The translations under genes and the position numbers were made by a program. Shown piece by piece: positions 35,878 to 47,520 of a stretch of 64,000 nt of DNA (position 1 is its first letter; each line of letters begins with the position of its first letter). The DNA is from Hymenolepis diminuta (taxonomy: Eukaryota; Platyhelminthes; Cestoda; Cyclophyllidea; Hymenolepididae): assembly GCA_900708905.1 (NCBI GenBank), contig CAADRB010000075.1, positions 245,111 through 309,110 on the forward strand, in the 5' to 3' direction. Under the pieces are notes generated by a model that worked only from the letters and a program-made list of their open reading frames with translations, was not told where the DNA came from and did not search any database.

Positions 35878-37216
35878 TCAGATTAAAAGAGAAATTCTGC
35901 CCACTTTTTGAATTTGAATTGAAGTGAACATTTTGTCAAAATACATTTATTTAGTGTTCAACATAGTCACCATTTCTATTAATTTCATCTTCCCATGTTG
36001 CCATAAGCTTTCCGATTCCTTCTACATAGAATTTGGCCAGTTTGGACTCGGAAAGAAACTAGCTTCATTCCCACTTCTCCTCTTGAACTAAGCCTTCGAA
36101 GTCCCATTAAGTGATTCTGCAAGCTCCCGCGAAGGTGAAAATGGGTTGGTGCAAGAGAAGATCGGGAGAATGTGGTGGATGATGTATGACTTCCCAGCCA
36201 AATTCTTCAAGGAGATTTTTGGTTACTCTTGAAGTGTGGAATCTGGCATTGTCATGGTGAAGAATCACTCCCTTCCGGTTGATCAAAGAAGACCGTTTTC
36301 CTGCCTTCCGTTAACTGCTTTTAAACGAATTAGCTGCTGATAGTAGACTTCAGATGTTATCGCTTGATCGTCACCCATTGATTCATAATAAACAATCCCC
36401 TTCAAATCCCACCATACACATAGAAGCATTTTTTCGGGTGCAGTTCCGGATTGTCTCGGTTGTGGGATTGGCTTTGAATCACTGTCTTGACCTGGCCCCT
36501 GTCTTCTGCGCTTAACGTTGTTGTAAAGGATCCACCACTTCTCGTCGCTGTTAGTTATGATTCGGTCAAAAAAAGGTGCCTGAAGTTCACGAGAACGCGG
36601 TGAAACACAACAAATCACACACTGTTGCTTGTTGATTTCTGACAAATTCCATTTCCCATGTGAGATCCATTTGCCAGCCTTTGAGACCTTCCCAATCAAG
36701 TCTTTTCATTTCCCTATATATGATCATGTGGCGGCTTACGTGGAAGGTTTTGCTCACTGAACTACTACCTGCTCCAGTAGTGCAGGTTGGACTTTCATCG
36801 GTGGCAACTTGCAATTGCTCAGGATTGGGTTTTTGAGCACCCTGCTCTCGGTTCGTCCCTCGTCTCTCAGGCTGAAGTCATCCTTTTTGAAACCACCTGC
36901 AGAAAACCACCTTCTGCAGGTCTTTTCATTCACAACATTATTTGCATAAGTGTCTTTGAGTGTTTTTGCTGCTGAGCCCGCCGTATTCCCTTGATGAGAT
37001 TCAAACAGTAAATTATGCCTGGTATGCTCTTTATTTGGAGTGTACATAAGGGGTAGAAATAGTTATTAATAACCATAATTATCACACGATCCGAAAGAAG
37101 AAATAATATTTTGTTAATTAGCATAGATAAGCATACAACATTAACAAGATAAATTGAAGTAATCGTGCTCTAAACACATAACTCAAAAATTGCACAGAAC
37201 TTCTGTTACAATCTGA
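35878..37216 (-). mobile_element. Mariner element 1, complete ends, inactive transposase
   Basis: A 1339-bp mariner-like DNA transposon with inverted ends (TCAGATT.../...AATCTGA) and TA target duplication at 35876-35877 and 37217-37218. The transposase reads on the minus strand: an N-terminal helix-turn-helix piece (NEKTCRRWFSAGGFKKDDFSL, 36754-37047), then NSDEKWW with the first catalytic Asp, VLLC-like MLLCVWWDLKG (36283-36699), and LHHDNARFHTS with the second Asp in a shifted frame. At least three frameshifts break it. The third catalytic Asp of DD34D appears as His (APTHFHL in place of APxDFHLF, near 36145). It cannot make active transposase. Confidence 0.93.
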
Positions 37217-37479
37217 TACTTTTGCTAAATCTCCCCGGTGCACCTCAACTGACCCATAATATACCAATTTTCCGAGTGCAGATATAATCTGGTAATTCAC
37301 CTGTCTCAGATCCTAAAGGGTTATTGACTATCCTCGTGTCTGGATGAAAACTGGATATATCTGTGCTAAATTTTGAGGTCTATCGCAGAACAAGTGTATA
37401 AATATATTCGTTCAATTATAGCATTTTGGCTCAGAGTGTATTAGTAAGAAATAGACGGTGTGATAACTGCTAACTTCGC

Positions 37480-38340
37480 AATTACAGAGAATGATTACCA
37501 AAATAACGCATTTATTTGGGAACAAAGCTAATAGTTTGAAGGGGTTTCTCATACAACATAAACAAATACTCTACTTTAACTTTCTATTTGCTTTACAGTG
37601 GCAAAGTGATCAAGGTGTTCGTTTTATGTCAGAAGTTACTTGATCGCTGCTTATCAATGCACATTCGGTGAAATGGGTGGTCAACCGCACCTGTTAACTC
37701 TGGTCAACTAAAAGGGTTATAGAATGCAAATTTCCCATCAAAGCGGCCCCAGAATATCGTTCCTCTATCCAAATCAAATGTTCTAATGCTTCTCTCCATG
37801 TATTTGGGAAATTAACACCCAGGTGATATTCAAACCAAAATGTAAGTTAGGTTCGACCAAGTGAAATGTTTTTGTCAATAGATAGTGTTCGAATAATGGC
37901 ATCTGTAATTGGATATACTAAATTTGTGATAATTTATCGGATGAATATTGGTTGGTGCGGCAGTTTGGGTCTACTCTTTAAATTTGACCTAATTTACCAA
38001 AATTCCCACACATTTGCAGCTTTCAGTCACTCTTTCAGCGGCGTTGAAAAGTGTCCTTCATGCATACTAGTGATCAAAGCTCTAGTTGTCAGCCAGAATG
38101 TAATTGGTGTATGACCCCCGCGGCTATCAGGTCAAACTTAATGGTAGTCTTACAGTTCCTTCGTGTAATGTACGCGGTCTGCTCAGTAAGTGTATTTCTG
38201 GTACTAGCAAAATCTGTTCTCGACCTTAGGTTAGTCATCGCAATTAGCCTGCAATTTTACTGGCCATAAAAGCCTTTACCATAAATTTTTCTTAATTAAT
38301 CAGACCGAATTCATGTTCTATTCGTCGCGAGTAAATGATG
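37480..38340 (+). repeat. Diverged tandem duplication, unit 2
   Basis: Partner of 34760-35876. Both units carry a family-1 SINE-like copy at the same relative place. The divergence looks large, so the event is old. It predates insertion of mariner 1, which lies between the units. Confidence 0.55.
37585..37770 (+). repeat. SINE-like repeat, family 1
   Basis: The plus-strand head CAGTGGCAAAGTGATCAAG keeps an A-box-like TGGCAAAGTG. The body has TGCACATTCGG and GGTCAACCGCACCTGTTAA. It was co-duplicated with the copy at 35145-35300. Confidence 0.5.
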
Positions 38341-38344
38341 TGGT

Positions 38345-39510
38345 AATCTTCGTCTGATGTACTTTTGCGAGGTCTGAGTGCATTCCATGGTCATCTCATA
38401 ACCCTCTCTTCTTCCCACAATTCCCAGGTAAAGCTCCATCGATTAATAGTACATAGAATGTGGACACTATCTCGATCCACGCATCCTAGTGATTCGCTTC
38501 ACTCTATACCTAAGTGGTTATTGACAGTTATCGTGTCTGGACTCGGGCAGACTGTGTGAACGAAAGCTAGACTACAATTTTTTGTCTCAACCTTTTTTGT
38601 GCCGTTTTCTGGACTTCATAATTTTTATAGTTTTAATAAATGAAGCGTTCCACTGGATATTCATTTGTGGAACTATGTGCAAAACAATGTGTTATTGCGA
38701 TCCAACTAAGAAAAAGTGAACGCCTTTCAAACATTGGTGGAGAAAATTACAGTACATATTACCTTGGAATAATGTCCAACAGTGCCAATTAAGTTTAGCT
38801 AATAAGAGGGACGGCAAAATGCAAGTTGGTCGTATGAGGCACCGGGATACTTTTCTTCTACCCAAGTTAAATATTATTGACATTTTCCTGTTAGGTATGA
38901 GAAGCTTCAGTTGAATTTTGTCCTTAACAAGAAGTATCTTCCTATTTACCCTTGATAATGTAATTATCGATTAAATCCAGAAGGCAGTCTGCTAAGGCGG
39001 AATGGGTGGATAGTTACACTCTAAAATCTATGATCGATTTATATCGAACAGTTTGTTTCTAAGATGATAAGTCCAATAAGAGGCCAAGATGGGTTGTTTC
39101 AACTCAATACTTGAGTTTTAGATTTGATTTTATAATTTCACCAAGAAAATTAAATAAGAAATGTCGATGGTTAATTCTAGCAATTTACCATTCGCGAAAA
39201 TACACCTTACTTAATTAATTATCTTCAGTCAACCTTTCAAATGTGTTCTTGCAAAAGGAGACAATATAAAATGTAATGGCTCTAAAGAATATATATATGT
39301 TAAGATCTAAATTATTGTTAATGGGTACCTTACAGTGTTAGTAGTTCAGGGAAATATAGATCCCTTGATACCTCATTCAGTCAGCCATGCGATGGTGAGC
39401 ATGGTTATCCAATTCAGGAATGAATTTCAGGTCCAGCTGTCTTACAGTTAGTAATGGCAACTATTTCACAGGTTTGGGATCTTTAAAAAAACGCAGAACT
39501 GGCAGCGTGA
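38345..39510. other. Intergenic, no gene seen
   Basis: GGTTATTGACAGTTATCGTGTCTGGA near 38516 resembles a stretch near 37320 (GGGTTATTGACTATCCTCGTGTCTGGA), so the duplicated sequence extends here in patches. No gene is recognised. Confidence 0.45.
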
Positions 39511-39514
39511 CAAA

Positions 39515-39745
39515 ACCCGACGGAATAAATCATCCGCCTTGACACGCGTTCTCACGCAGAAGGCATGAAGAAAGGGATTGTACAAGCAGGGTACTAATCA
39601 TTGTTTTATGTGTCTAATTCCTGCAAATTCACCACGCGACCTCATTATATGACAACCATGGCGGGCGTATTTGACACTCGAAGCCCATTAATTATGAGAA
39701 GGGAAACTTCAAAGCGTGAAGAACCACAGTAGCTAACATATTATG
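39515..39745. repeat. Dispersed repeat, family 4
   Basis: GGAATAAATCATCC, then CACGCGTTCTCACGC, CCCATTAATTAT and GGAAACTTCAAAGCGTG parallel 27915-28090 and 42700-42890. A run of 12 C at 39758-39769 follows directly. Confidence 0.55.
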
Positions 39746-39774
39746 CATTCAATGTAACCCCCCCCCCCCACACT

Positions 39775-41180
39775 TTTATGTGACTTCCATGTGTTGAATT
39801 GGTTCTTAGTTTGAAAACATTCATATTTAAATTCAAATTTTTCTGGAAACGAAAAATATTATCAAACACAGTATGAATATGGTTAAATATGATAAAAGAG
39901 AATGCCTTTTAATGTTAAATTTAAAGGAAAACAAGGTAAAATGTGGAAAATTAACCTTAAAAATAGACAGCTGTAGTTGCTACGATCACTCCTTTTTGTA
40001 TATCTTTTTGCTTCATCGGTTGAAGGTAGATGCTGATTGTTTTTGGATAAAATTTTCAAAGGCCATTTACTTCTTCGGCCAAAATGTGCCCTTTGTTTTC
40101 ATATGTAATTGCTTATTTCAAACTGCAGTCTTAATTTGCTGAAAAGCAGAATCGCCAAAGTTCAAAAGATTGGATTGGATTTTCAGCTGGTACTCAAGGT
40201 AGATTAAAGAAACCATCAAAGCCTTCCCATATGTTAAATGACGCATTCCTTATTTAAAGATATGAGCTAAAGCCGATATTTAAAAGATCAATCCACTATC
40301 TTTTTTCCTCGTTTATAATGTAAAAAAATAAAGGAGCCTAGAACTAATCACTAGGCTTAAAGTAAAGATTTCTGATTTATTCGTTTTTAGTTTGGTCAGC
40401 AGATGCCGAATAAATAAGCGAAAAAAGTGCATTCTGGATTAATACAAGAGGGAGAGGTATACCTAATCGTTCGTTAATTAATTCCATGATATAGCTGAGA
40501 CCTGACGAGGTAAAGAAGGGGGAGTGATAAGGCTGGACTCAGAACTTCAAAATTTTTGCCTACACTAGGCCTGGCACCTGTTTGAACATTCTGACCATGT
40601 GGACACTAAAACAGCTGGTCGGTTAAATTTCCGCTACGTCTATTAACCAGTCAGCTTATCTTAGCAAATGTATGATGAATGATTATTCTTCTCTTCACTT
40701 CTAATTATGGAAGCAAAAATATTCGTCCCAAATGGTATTGAAAAAATCGTAGATTAGGCCTGAATTACTTATTTAATGACTTAGACTTTTGAGCATGAAC
40801 ACTGTATACAGGATGTTGGTAATGCCCTAGAGATGTATTATCCTAAAAATCTATGATAAAATAGATTTTTGAATATATATATATATATATATATAGGAAT
40901 TCTTCCGAATTAAGTAGAATTCAGTAATATTTCGAAGCGACCGTTAAAATTAGAGAATTCCTGTACTATTAACAATGACATATTTTTATATATGGTCTCA
41001 CCATCATGGTAACTAGTTCTGAATCTATTACTTCAATGAACGACTTGTCACATTGTCGTGAGTTGGGTTGCTACAACCAAATGTATTACTCATAAGTTCT
41101 GCAACAACCAAACTAATTATTAATTCATACGCAGAAAAATTTTACATTCTTCCTCCGCATGACTGAATGACATTAGCAAA
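39775..41180. other. Intergenic, no gene seen
   Basis: This contains a 23-bp (TA)n tract at about 40873-40895. An ATG-started frame at 39873-40142 (89 residues) shows no motif, splice context or promoter, and I leave it uncalled. Confidence 0.5.
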
Positions 41181-41184
41181 CCAC

Positions 41185-41530
41185 TCAAACCCCTCAGCTT
41201 CCGATTACCATCTGAGACAGCTCTTTCTTGATCGGTTTGAGCAGCAACGTTCTAATGTGCAGTTTAGGCAAAGTTAACTATGACCATAGAGGCAGACAGC
41301 ATTCTAGTCTCCTTCTTCTCTTTCATCCGACTCAGGACATAGATTAACATATTGGGTGTCCACAAAGTGAAATAACACAGCTTTTTCATACCGGATGAAC
41401 AAGATGAACCAAATTGATCCAGCTGGTTTGGTCAGGCTTCAACACACGGGAATTGTTACCTTGACAACATTTAAATGCGTGTTATCAAAGAGCCATCGAG
41501 AACACGAACTTATTCCCATTATTAATAAGT
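41185..41530 (+). repeat. HES-upstream repeat (family 2), orphan copy
   Basis: Related to repeats about 0.6-1.0 kb before HES-B, HES-C and HES-D. Shared words are CAGCTTCCGATTACCATCTGAG, AAATAACACAGCT, TTGATCCAG and GGGAATTGTTACCTTGACAAC. No HES exon follows this copy. Confidence 0.5.
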
Positions 41531-42699
41531 AAATAGAATTTATCAGGGTTTTAATCAGTTTGATTGGAGATATCTTGTTTATTTAAAATGACAAATTTAA
41601 GACTTATGTCCTAATTTCTTACTTTATATAGCAATTAATGAATTGTCTCTGCTTGATTAGTTAAGAAGCCGTTTGTTCGTAATGAGATATATTTTGGGAT
41701 AATTTTAAAATTCAACTAGCGCCACCGACAGAGAATAATCAAACACTTAGATATCGATCCACACGCCGTAAAAATCTCCCCTTCCCAACTTAGACAGCTG
41801 TCGAAGGTGCACATAAGCAGACAAATTTAGTCCACAAGAACGAAAGCCGTAAATTTCTGTGCTAAATTTTGAGAGCTATTGTCTGTTAAAAAATCTATTA
41901 TGTAGTATGAAAATCGTTTCATTTATTTCACTCTCTTCACACTTCAGGAGCTGACAAATCCTCCCTCCACTAACACTTAGTCTCTATTTCAGCCTTGTTT
42001 AAAATACCGATTTTCTGAAGTTCAAATCAAAATCGTATGAAGAAAATCTTAAGCCCAATGTCAAGATGCCTAATTAGAGTAGCTAATCGAATCCTAGGCA
42101 ATTTTAGCACTCATTTTCTATGCACTGGACCTATCCCCATCTTTTTAGAAGGCATAAAACAAATTATTGATATTATCAAATGGGATACCCGATGGAGGTG
42201 CAATGCATGAAAGTTGAGCTCTAAAACCTTGGATGAAGAGCTCTGGATTATTTGGTTACTATGACTGTATGATCGAACGTAAAGCCATCAAAAATTAAAT
42301 CTATATTTCTAAAAAGGAATCAACGCTCGCTAAATGCGTTTCATACCTCTATTCATAAAGTCCAGACCAAACTATCGATATTCTCTGGGGTACACGAAAA
42401 AATATATATATATATACATGAGTAGTCACTCTGCAACAAATGGAAACAATTACCTTGATTTTCTTGTTACTATGACTCAAATTCACGTGTCTAAATAGAG
42501 GGTACATTTTATTCACAACTTATTTTAGGATGACACAATTTCTTAGCCACTCTCTGCTTAATACATTCACATTAGGTCACTGCGATTGCAGATCAAGTCT
42601 TTTTCGTCGAGATTTCCTAGCTTTACTGATGAAAAATCGAAAATTTCTTCAATGTTGCACCTTAGCAAGCTTCATAAATAAACCTGTCAAAAAAGTAGA

Positions 42700-42890
42700 T
42701 GAAGGAAATGATCGCCCATGTCGGGCGTTCTCACACTGGGCGATGTAAAGTGACATAAGGTACCATCTACATCTTTGTGATTCAATTCCTTCGAGTCCAC
42801 CACGTGTCCGAAATGTGTGGCCAGGTAAGAACCCATTAATTATCGAACCTGAAAACTTCAAAGTGTGGAGAGTCACAATTGCTACAAGTC
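42700..42890. repeat. Dispersed repeat, family 4
   Basis: TCGGGCGTTCTCACACTGGGCG, AACCCATTAATTATCG and GAAAACTTCAAAGTGTGGAG match the 39.5-kb copy well. The short open frames 42530-42748 and 42649-42876 overlap it and are not genes. Confidence 0.55.
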
Positions 42891-43769
42891 TACGTGTGTG
42901 GCAGCTGATTGTTTATTGCTTCACTCCATAATGTAGCGCGTATTTGGTAAAATGAGTAGTGATGGGTGATAGTAGCGATGAAAAGTCCAGACAGAGAAGT
43001 AACATTTAAATTCACATATGCCTAGACGTTCATTTGAGACTCCTTTTTAGTCACAGGGCTGTCAAAACAGCTGATCGGAGATTTCGGCGAATGGTCAGAA
43101 ATCTCCACCTGGTCGTTTGTAAGAATCTGATAAGTGGTATATCCTTTAATTCAGGTTCTTTTCGTTAACCTTAGACCCCATTTGAAAAAAATGTCTGTTG
43201 TTCATTCACTGACGGATCAAAACGTAGGGGGTAATTTGGGAAATGAGTTGAAAAAGTAACTGTTAAAGATTGACATTTCTGTTCAGATTGGCATTACAAA
43301 AAAATGCGGATTGATTCGCAATTAACAATAAGCGAGGTTAATATCAAGGCCTTAAATAAAGATCTTGCTTATATAACACGTATTTTAGATAAACGATGAG
43401 GTAGAATCTGTAGAAATACTGAACCTCGATGCAAGTAATTATTTTTATTCAATCGATAGGTAGGATTTCTTTATTTTCAAGACAGGTAGATGCTAATCTT
43501 AAACAAGTGGGTCCTAAGATCATTGCAACGTATCATTTTCTCAACACAATCTCAGTAATTTAGGTTCAGTTCACTGTATTAACGAATCGGAATTATCTAT
43601 CTGTTCTAATTTTTTAGCTGACTGATCAATTGGCCAAAAAGAATAAAAAAATCGCTGCAAGTCCAAAGTAGTATCATAAGCCCATCTGTTCAATCAGATG
43701 GTGATTCCCATGAGTGAGTAATCCATCTTGATGAATGAATGCCATAACCAAGCTCTCCATACATTGTAA

Positions 43770-44230
43770 TTTTCAGTTGCCATCTGAGTTAATTCACGCT
43801 TGCCGGGTTTGGGCGGCAATCACATCATTTTTGAAGGACTGCAATTAAGAAATATTCTTCCCTCTTTTTAAAAGTGGTACTTTTCTGCGTAACTTAGCCA
43901 AATTTAATTAGGACTAAATGCACTGTGAAAGTTAGATTCTAATTCCACTCTCTCCTCCTTCTCTCATTCAATCCAGGTCACAGAACAGTGAGATAACACA
44001 GCTGGTTAAACTGACATAAACGGACTTGATCCAGTTAGTCACATCACGTATCTTCAAGCGGGAGTCGCACCCTGACAACACCTTACTGTGTGTCCTCAAG
44101 CCACTTTAGGGAGTTGTAAGGGCGCTCAGCAGGAACCTGTCCACTTGACAGGTGCATTGTATCTAAGCCATATTAATTAAACTTGATTAGTGCAAGCCTG
44201 AGGTCCTAGTGAATTTTACAAGCTTTTAAA
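43770..44230 (+). repeat. HES-upstream repeat (family 2), before HES-B
   Basis: This lies about 0.6-1.0 kb before the HES-B ATG. It has TTTTCAGTTGCCATCTGAG, GAGATAACACAGCTGGTTA, CTTGATCCAGTTAG, GGGAGTCGCACCCTGACAAC and CCTGTCCACTTGACAGG. The string ACACAGCTGGTTA resembles a tRNA A box, so a SINE origin is possible. Its repeated position before HES genes also fits co-duplication with the genes. Confidence 0.55.
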
Positions 44231-44699
44231 CTAATGATTAACCAGATTTGATAAAGAAGACACTGCAGAACTTAAGAAGGCTGATAATTCTTAAAATATA
44301 GCATCATGTTGTCTTCAGACTATTATTATGGGAGCAACTTACGACAGCGTAGGCTTATTACTAATTGACCTTATCTCATATTTCGGAAAGGTAATCGTCC
44401 CCTAACCTATTATACTATTAGTTGTCTTTTCTTCGTGACAGGCTAAGGATATTGGTAATGTGAAGCAAAATATTCAAGTAGATAAAAGAAAACTTCACCA
44501 TGAAAATGAAAATACATGTATTCATTTAATATACCCAGATATGTTAGATTCGGCATAAATACTACATTTAGGCTTAGTGGTAAATTTGACAAACCAATAA
44601 AAATAATAAACTTATTAAAATTTACACTTTAAACGCGCTAGAGAGCAGAGCTACGATATACCCTTGATTGTACTTGTCTACACACACAGTCCTATTAAC

Positions 44700-44740
44700 A
44701 TCCTGATTGGTTTATTCGTTTCACAGAACTGATTGGCCAA
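44700..44740 (+). promoter_or_regulatory. HES-B twin CCAAT boxes
   Basis: CCTGATTGGTTT (ATTGG 44706-44710) and CTGATTGGCC (44732-44736) lie 106 and 80 bp before the ATG at 44812. Their number, strand and spacing match HES-D. Confidence 0.5.
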
Positions 44741-44811
44741 GCCTAGGCCAAAGGTGAGCTCGTGGATGGCCACGATAGTAAGTATTATTTTTTCGTTTTC
44801 AGTATGCTGAA

Positions 44812-45794
44812 ATGCATTCTAGTAGTCGTGCGCCTCTCTTTCTGCCGCATTCTCAGTATCCAGTGCCAGTTTTTCCTGTTATATGCTCTAATGTTACTGT
44901 AAGCAGTCACCCCGTTGTATCTTTGTCATTTTCTCAATCGACCTCAAATACTCAGAGTTCAGATCAAATGCGTGAACGGGAAATGAACAGAAAGGTGAAT
45001 CTATGGATTAGTGATAAGTTTCTCATATACTATTTCAACATATACCATTTGGCATGAAATAATCAACAAATACCGCCTTTTTTCAGCTAAAAAAGAAATA
45101 CTTGGAACGACGTCGTCGCGCTAAAATCAGTAACCGAACCAAGGCCATGTATGATCTCGTTTTCAAGATGGTTGGTGAAAATGTAAGTTGACTTCAAATC
45201 GAGAATGTGCTAATTTTCACGAACAGATTTCAACCTTTACACTAATCTACTCTGGTGTTGGGGTAATTGACTTAGTGTTTATTAGTTGTTAATGCGTACC
45301 AAGTTTTATATTCTCTCGAACTTCTCATTTATGTGATTTTTTATTTATTTTTGCAGGCTATTAGAAAGACAGAGATATGTGAAATGCTGGGAGATTGTCT
45401 AACACTGATGAAATGCTTTTATAATGTTGTGGAGGAGGATCAGATATTGAAATTGGGAGTTCTGCCGCCAAGTATGTTGTCATCGAATTCTTCCGGGAGA
45501 CGTATTCGAATACGGAATCCTGTCACTTTGTTGAGAAAAGGTAAGGAAAAGGAGAATTCAACACCAAATTCCTTTGCATCTGCTTGTTCTCCTGTTTCTA
45601 CCAATCTGTCTTTGGTCCAGACTGCATCAACTCCAATGGAAAGGGAGAGTGCTGATAGTGGTCTGGAGCAGTCATAGCCTTCCACATCTTTCGACACACT
45701 AAATTTTCCCTCATCGTCATTTCGTGAATCTCCTCCATCCAAAAAATTCAGAATAACCTCCGATTCCCTCATCTGGCGACCCTACTTAGATTAA
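44812..45794 (+). CDS. HES-B: HES-like bHLH factor with in-frame TAG before WRPY
   Basis: Exons 44812-44994, 45087-45182 and 45357 onward. As read the product is 199 residues: a Pro/Ser-rich N-terminus with PVPVFPVI, basic region LERRRRAKIS (about 67-76), helix 1 (MYDLVFKMV), helix 2 (RKTEICEMLGDCL) and a Ser/Thr-rich tail. TAG stops it at 45675-45677. The same frame then stays open for 38 codons and ends WRPYLD plus TAA at 45792-45794. HES-D has a Gln codon (CAA) at the matching place. So HES-B makes a tail-less bHLH protein, or reads through, or is a young pseudogene. Intron positions match HES-A and HES-D. A pyrimidine tract plus CAG lies 9 bp before the ATG. Confidence 0.75.
45302..45732 (+). 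repeat. Conversion tract shared with HES-C (HES-B copy)
   Basis: This is nearly identical to 56662-57091. I count five substitutions and one T-run indel in 431 bp, covering the end of intron 2 and most of exon 3. Similarity drops sharply on both sides. Confidence 0.85.
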
Positions 45795-46007
45795 TTTTCC
45801 TTGACTCTGTAACTGGAATTAACTATTTTTTTCTAATACATCCGGACCCCTCTTTCGACTTGCTTTCTGAGTTGTAAAGGAGGTTTGGTGAAACGATTGG
45901 TTCATTTATGATTTGCTTGACTGAATCTATGCTTTTCTAGGATCAGTAACTTTTAATTATCCATGAATAAGTTCACTTGGCTTTAAGAACGGCTTCTATG
46001 AAATTTT

Positions 46008-46320
46008 CATAATTTACTCACTTGCCCACTTAATAGAGCCACAACTACCCGAGAATAGGCAGAGGGTGGAAGAAAAATTCTAGCTCAACTAACGGTCCGC
46101 TAGTGAGTAAATGTACTTATATAGAATTGGATATTGGTTGGACGATTGGCTGACTGGTTAACCAATACTGGCAGTTATGGCGTTCTCAGTGGTGGTCTTA
46201 CATATCCAAGTCTGGACGTAGAATCCTACGATCGATAGTTCAGTACATGAGGAATGAGTTTGTGAGTGCACCGAATGCGCTCTAAGTGTACTGAAAATAT
46301 TCGATTTGACTTCCTAACAG
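46008..46320 (+). repeat. Dispersed repeat, family 5
   Basis: Matches 53571-53885 on the same strand: TTGCCCACTTAAT, TAGCTCAAC, AACGGT, TATAGAATTG, CTGGCAGTTATGG and GGTGGTCTTACATAT. This copy starts about 0.2 kb after HES-B. Confidence 0.7.
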
Positions 46321-47059
46321 AGGTATGATAAATCCTCTATAAGGCCACCTAAAATTCGTAAGAGAGTTTTATTATCCTAGGACTTAATAAGCTTAATTAA
46401 TCTTACATGTCTTCTGCCTTTGAACCACATTAAAATTAGGAGTGAAAATGTCTTATTCTAGCACAAAAGTAGTCACTTTGGTTCGAATTAGATCCCTTGA
46501 AAATACAAACTCCCTTTAGACCCCAGTCATGTGGATAATCGTTTTTAGTGAACAGAATATTCAAATGATTCTAATAGCAAGTCTATTTGTTAATAGATCG
46601 TATCAAGGATAAGAATTGGTCAAAATGATGTATATCTTTCAAGTTCTAATGTATTAATTAGGGAAGCTGCGGAACTTAATAATTACCTTACGTAGATCTT
46701 GATGTTTTCATCTTTGGGTTTAAGTTCTTCTCGGGCTTTGACTGAAATTTCCAATTTGAAGATCATATATTCTCTTTATTTTGCGTTTTACAGAGCAGAC
46801 TTGACTTGGGATAAATCCCAAGGTTTACAGCTGGTTGCCGAGAATGAAAGACTGGTTGTGTGGCCAATTTCTTCTTACAAGCTCGTATTAGACCGAATTT
46901 TACGGGAATATTAGTGGTAGTCGGTAATACTAATATATAAATTAACATTTCTCAATCATACCATTTCTCTTTGATTGTAAAACTGTGATCTGTCACCTTC
47001 TATAAAACGAAGATATTGAATGTTTCTCGTTTTCTGCTTTTGACGTAAATCTAAGGCGT

Positions 47060-47520
47060 GGGTAAAATAATGGGTGTCTCTGTGTAGATTGTCAAAGAAA
47101 TGACTAAACAAACAAATAAACAAAGTGGAGCCTTTGAAGAACTTTCTTGAATTATGAAGCTGGAATAGTCCCTATTTCAAAAAAGTATGTCTACTGGAGA
47201 TCGTTATATCAGTTACCTCAAACCAGTAACGTTAAATGAACGGAATTTGAAAATGAAAACATTACATAACCTTAATAAAGACGAATTTTTAAAAAGCCTA
47301 CGTTCCAAATGCATGAATAAGATTTAATACTGAACAAATCTCAAAAATTTGGTACTAAATGGGTATCAGATTCTTGAGGCAAAATATGGAAACGGTGTGG
47401 AAATTGTTACATTTCGGAGAGGACTGACCTCAGGTTGGTTTGCGCGGCTAGATCAAACGGTTAGATAAATACAAGGACATCGCCGCCCCTAAAGGCCACG
47501 ATTAACACATCTGTATTGGA
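47060..47520 (+). repeat. HES 3' duplicon, after HES-B
   Basis: Parallel to 57925-58370 (after HES-C) and 63690-63910 (after HES-D). Shared words are GAAATGACTAAA / GAAATGACAAAG, GGTACTAAATG, ATTGTTACATTTCGGAGAGGACTGAC and GATTAACACATCT / CAATAAACACATCT. It is strongly diverged, so the gene duplications are old. Confidence 0.5.

Noticed and set aside
39873..40142. An 89-residue ATG-started open frame
   Set aside because: No motif, no splice or promoter context, and AT-rich composition typical of the surrounding non-coding DNA.
45675..45677. TAG as a reassigned codon in this organism
   Set aside because: TAG ends other genes here (HES-D at 63132, LYST at 13385), so a general reassignment is unlikely.
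46699..46914. A 71-residue open frame after HES-B
   Set aside because: No recognisable domain, no homologue near HES-C or HES-D, and no splice context.
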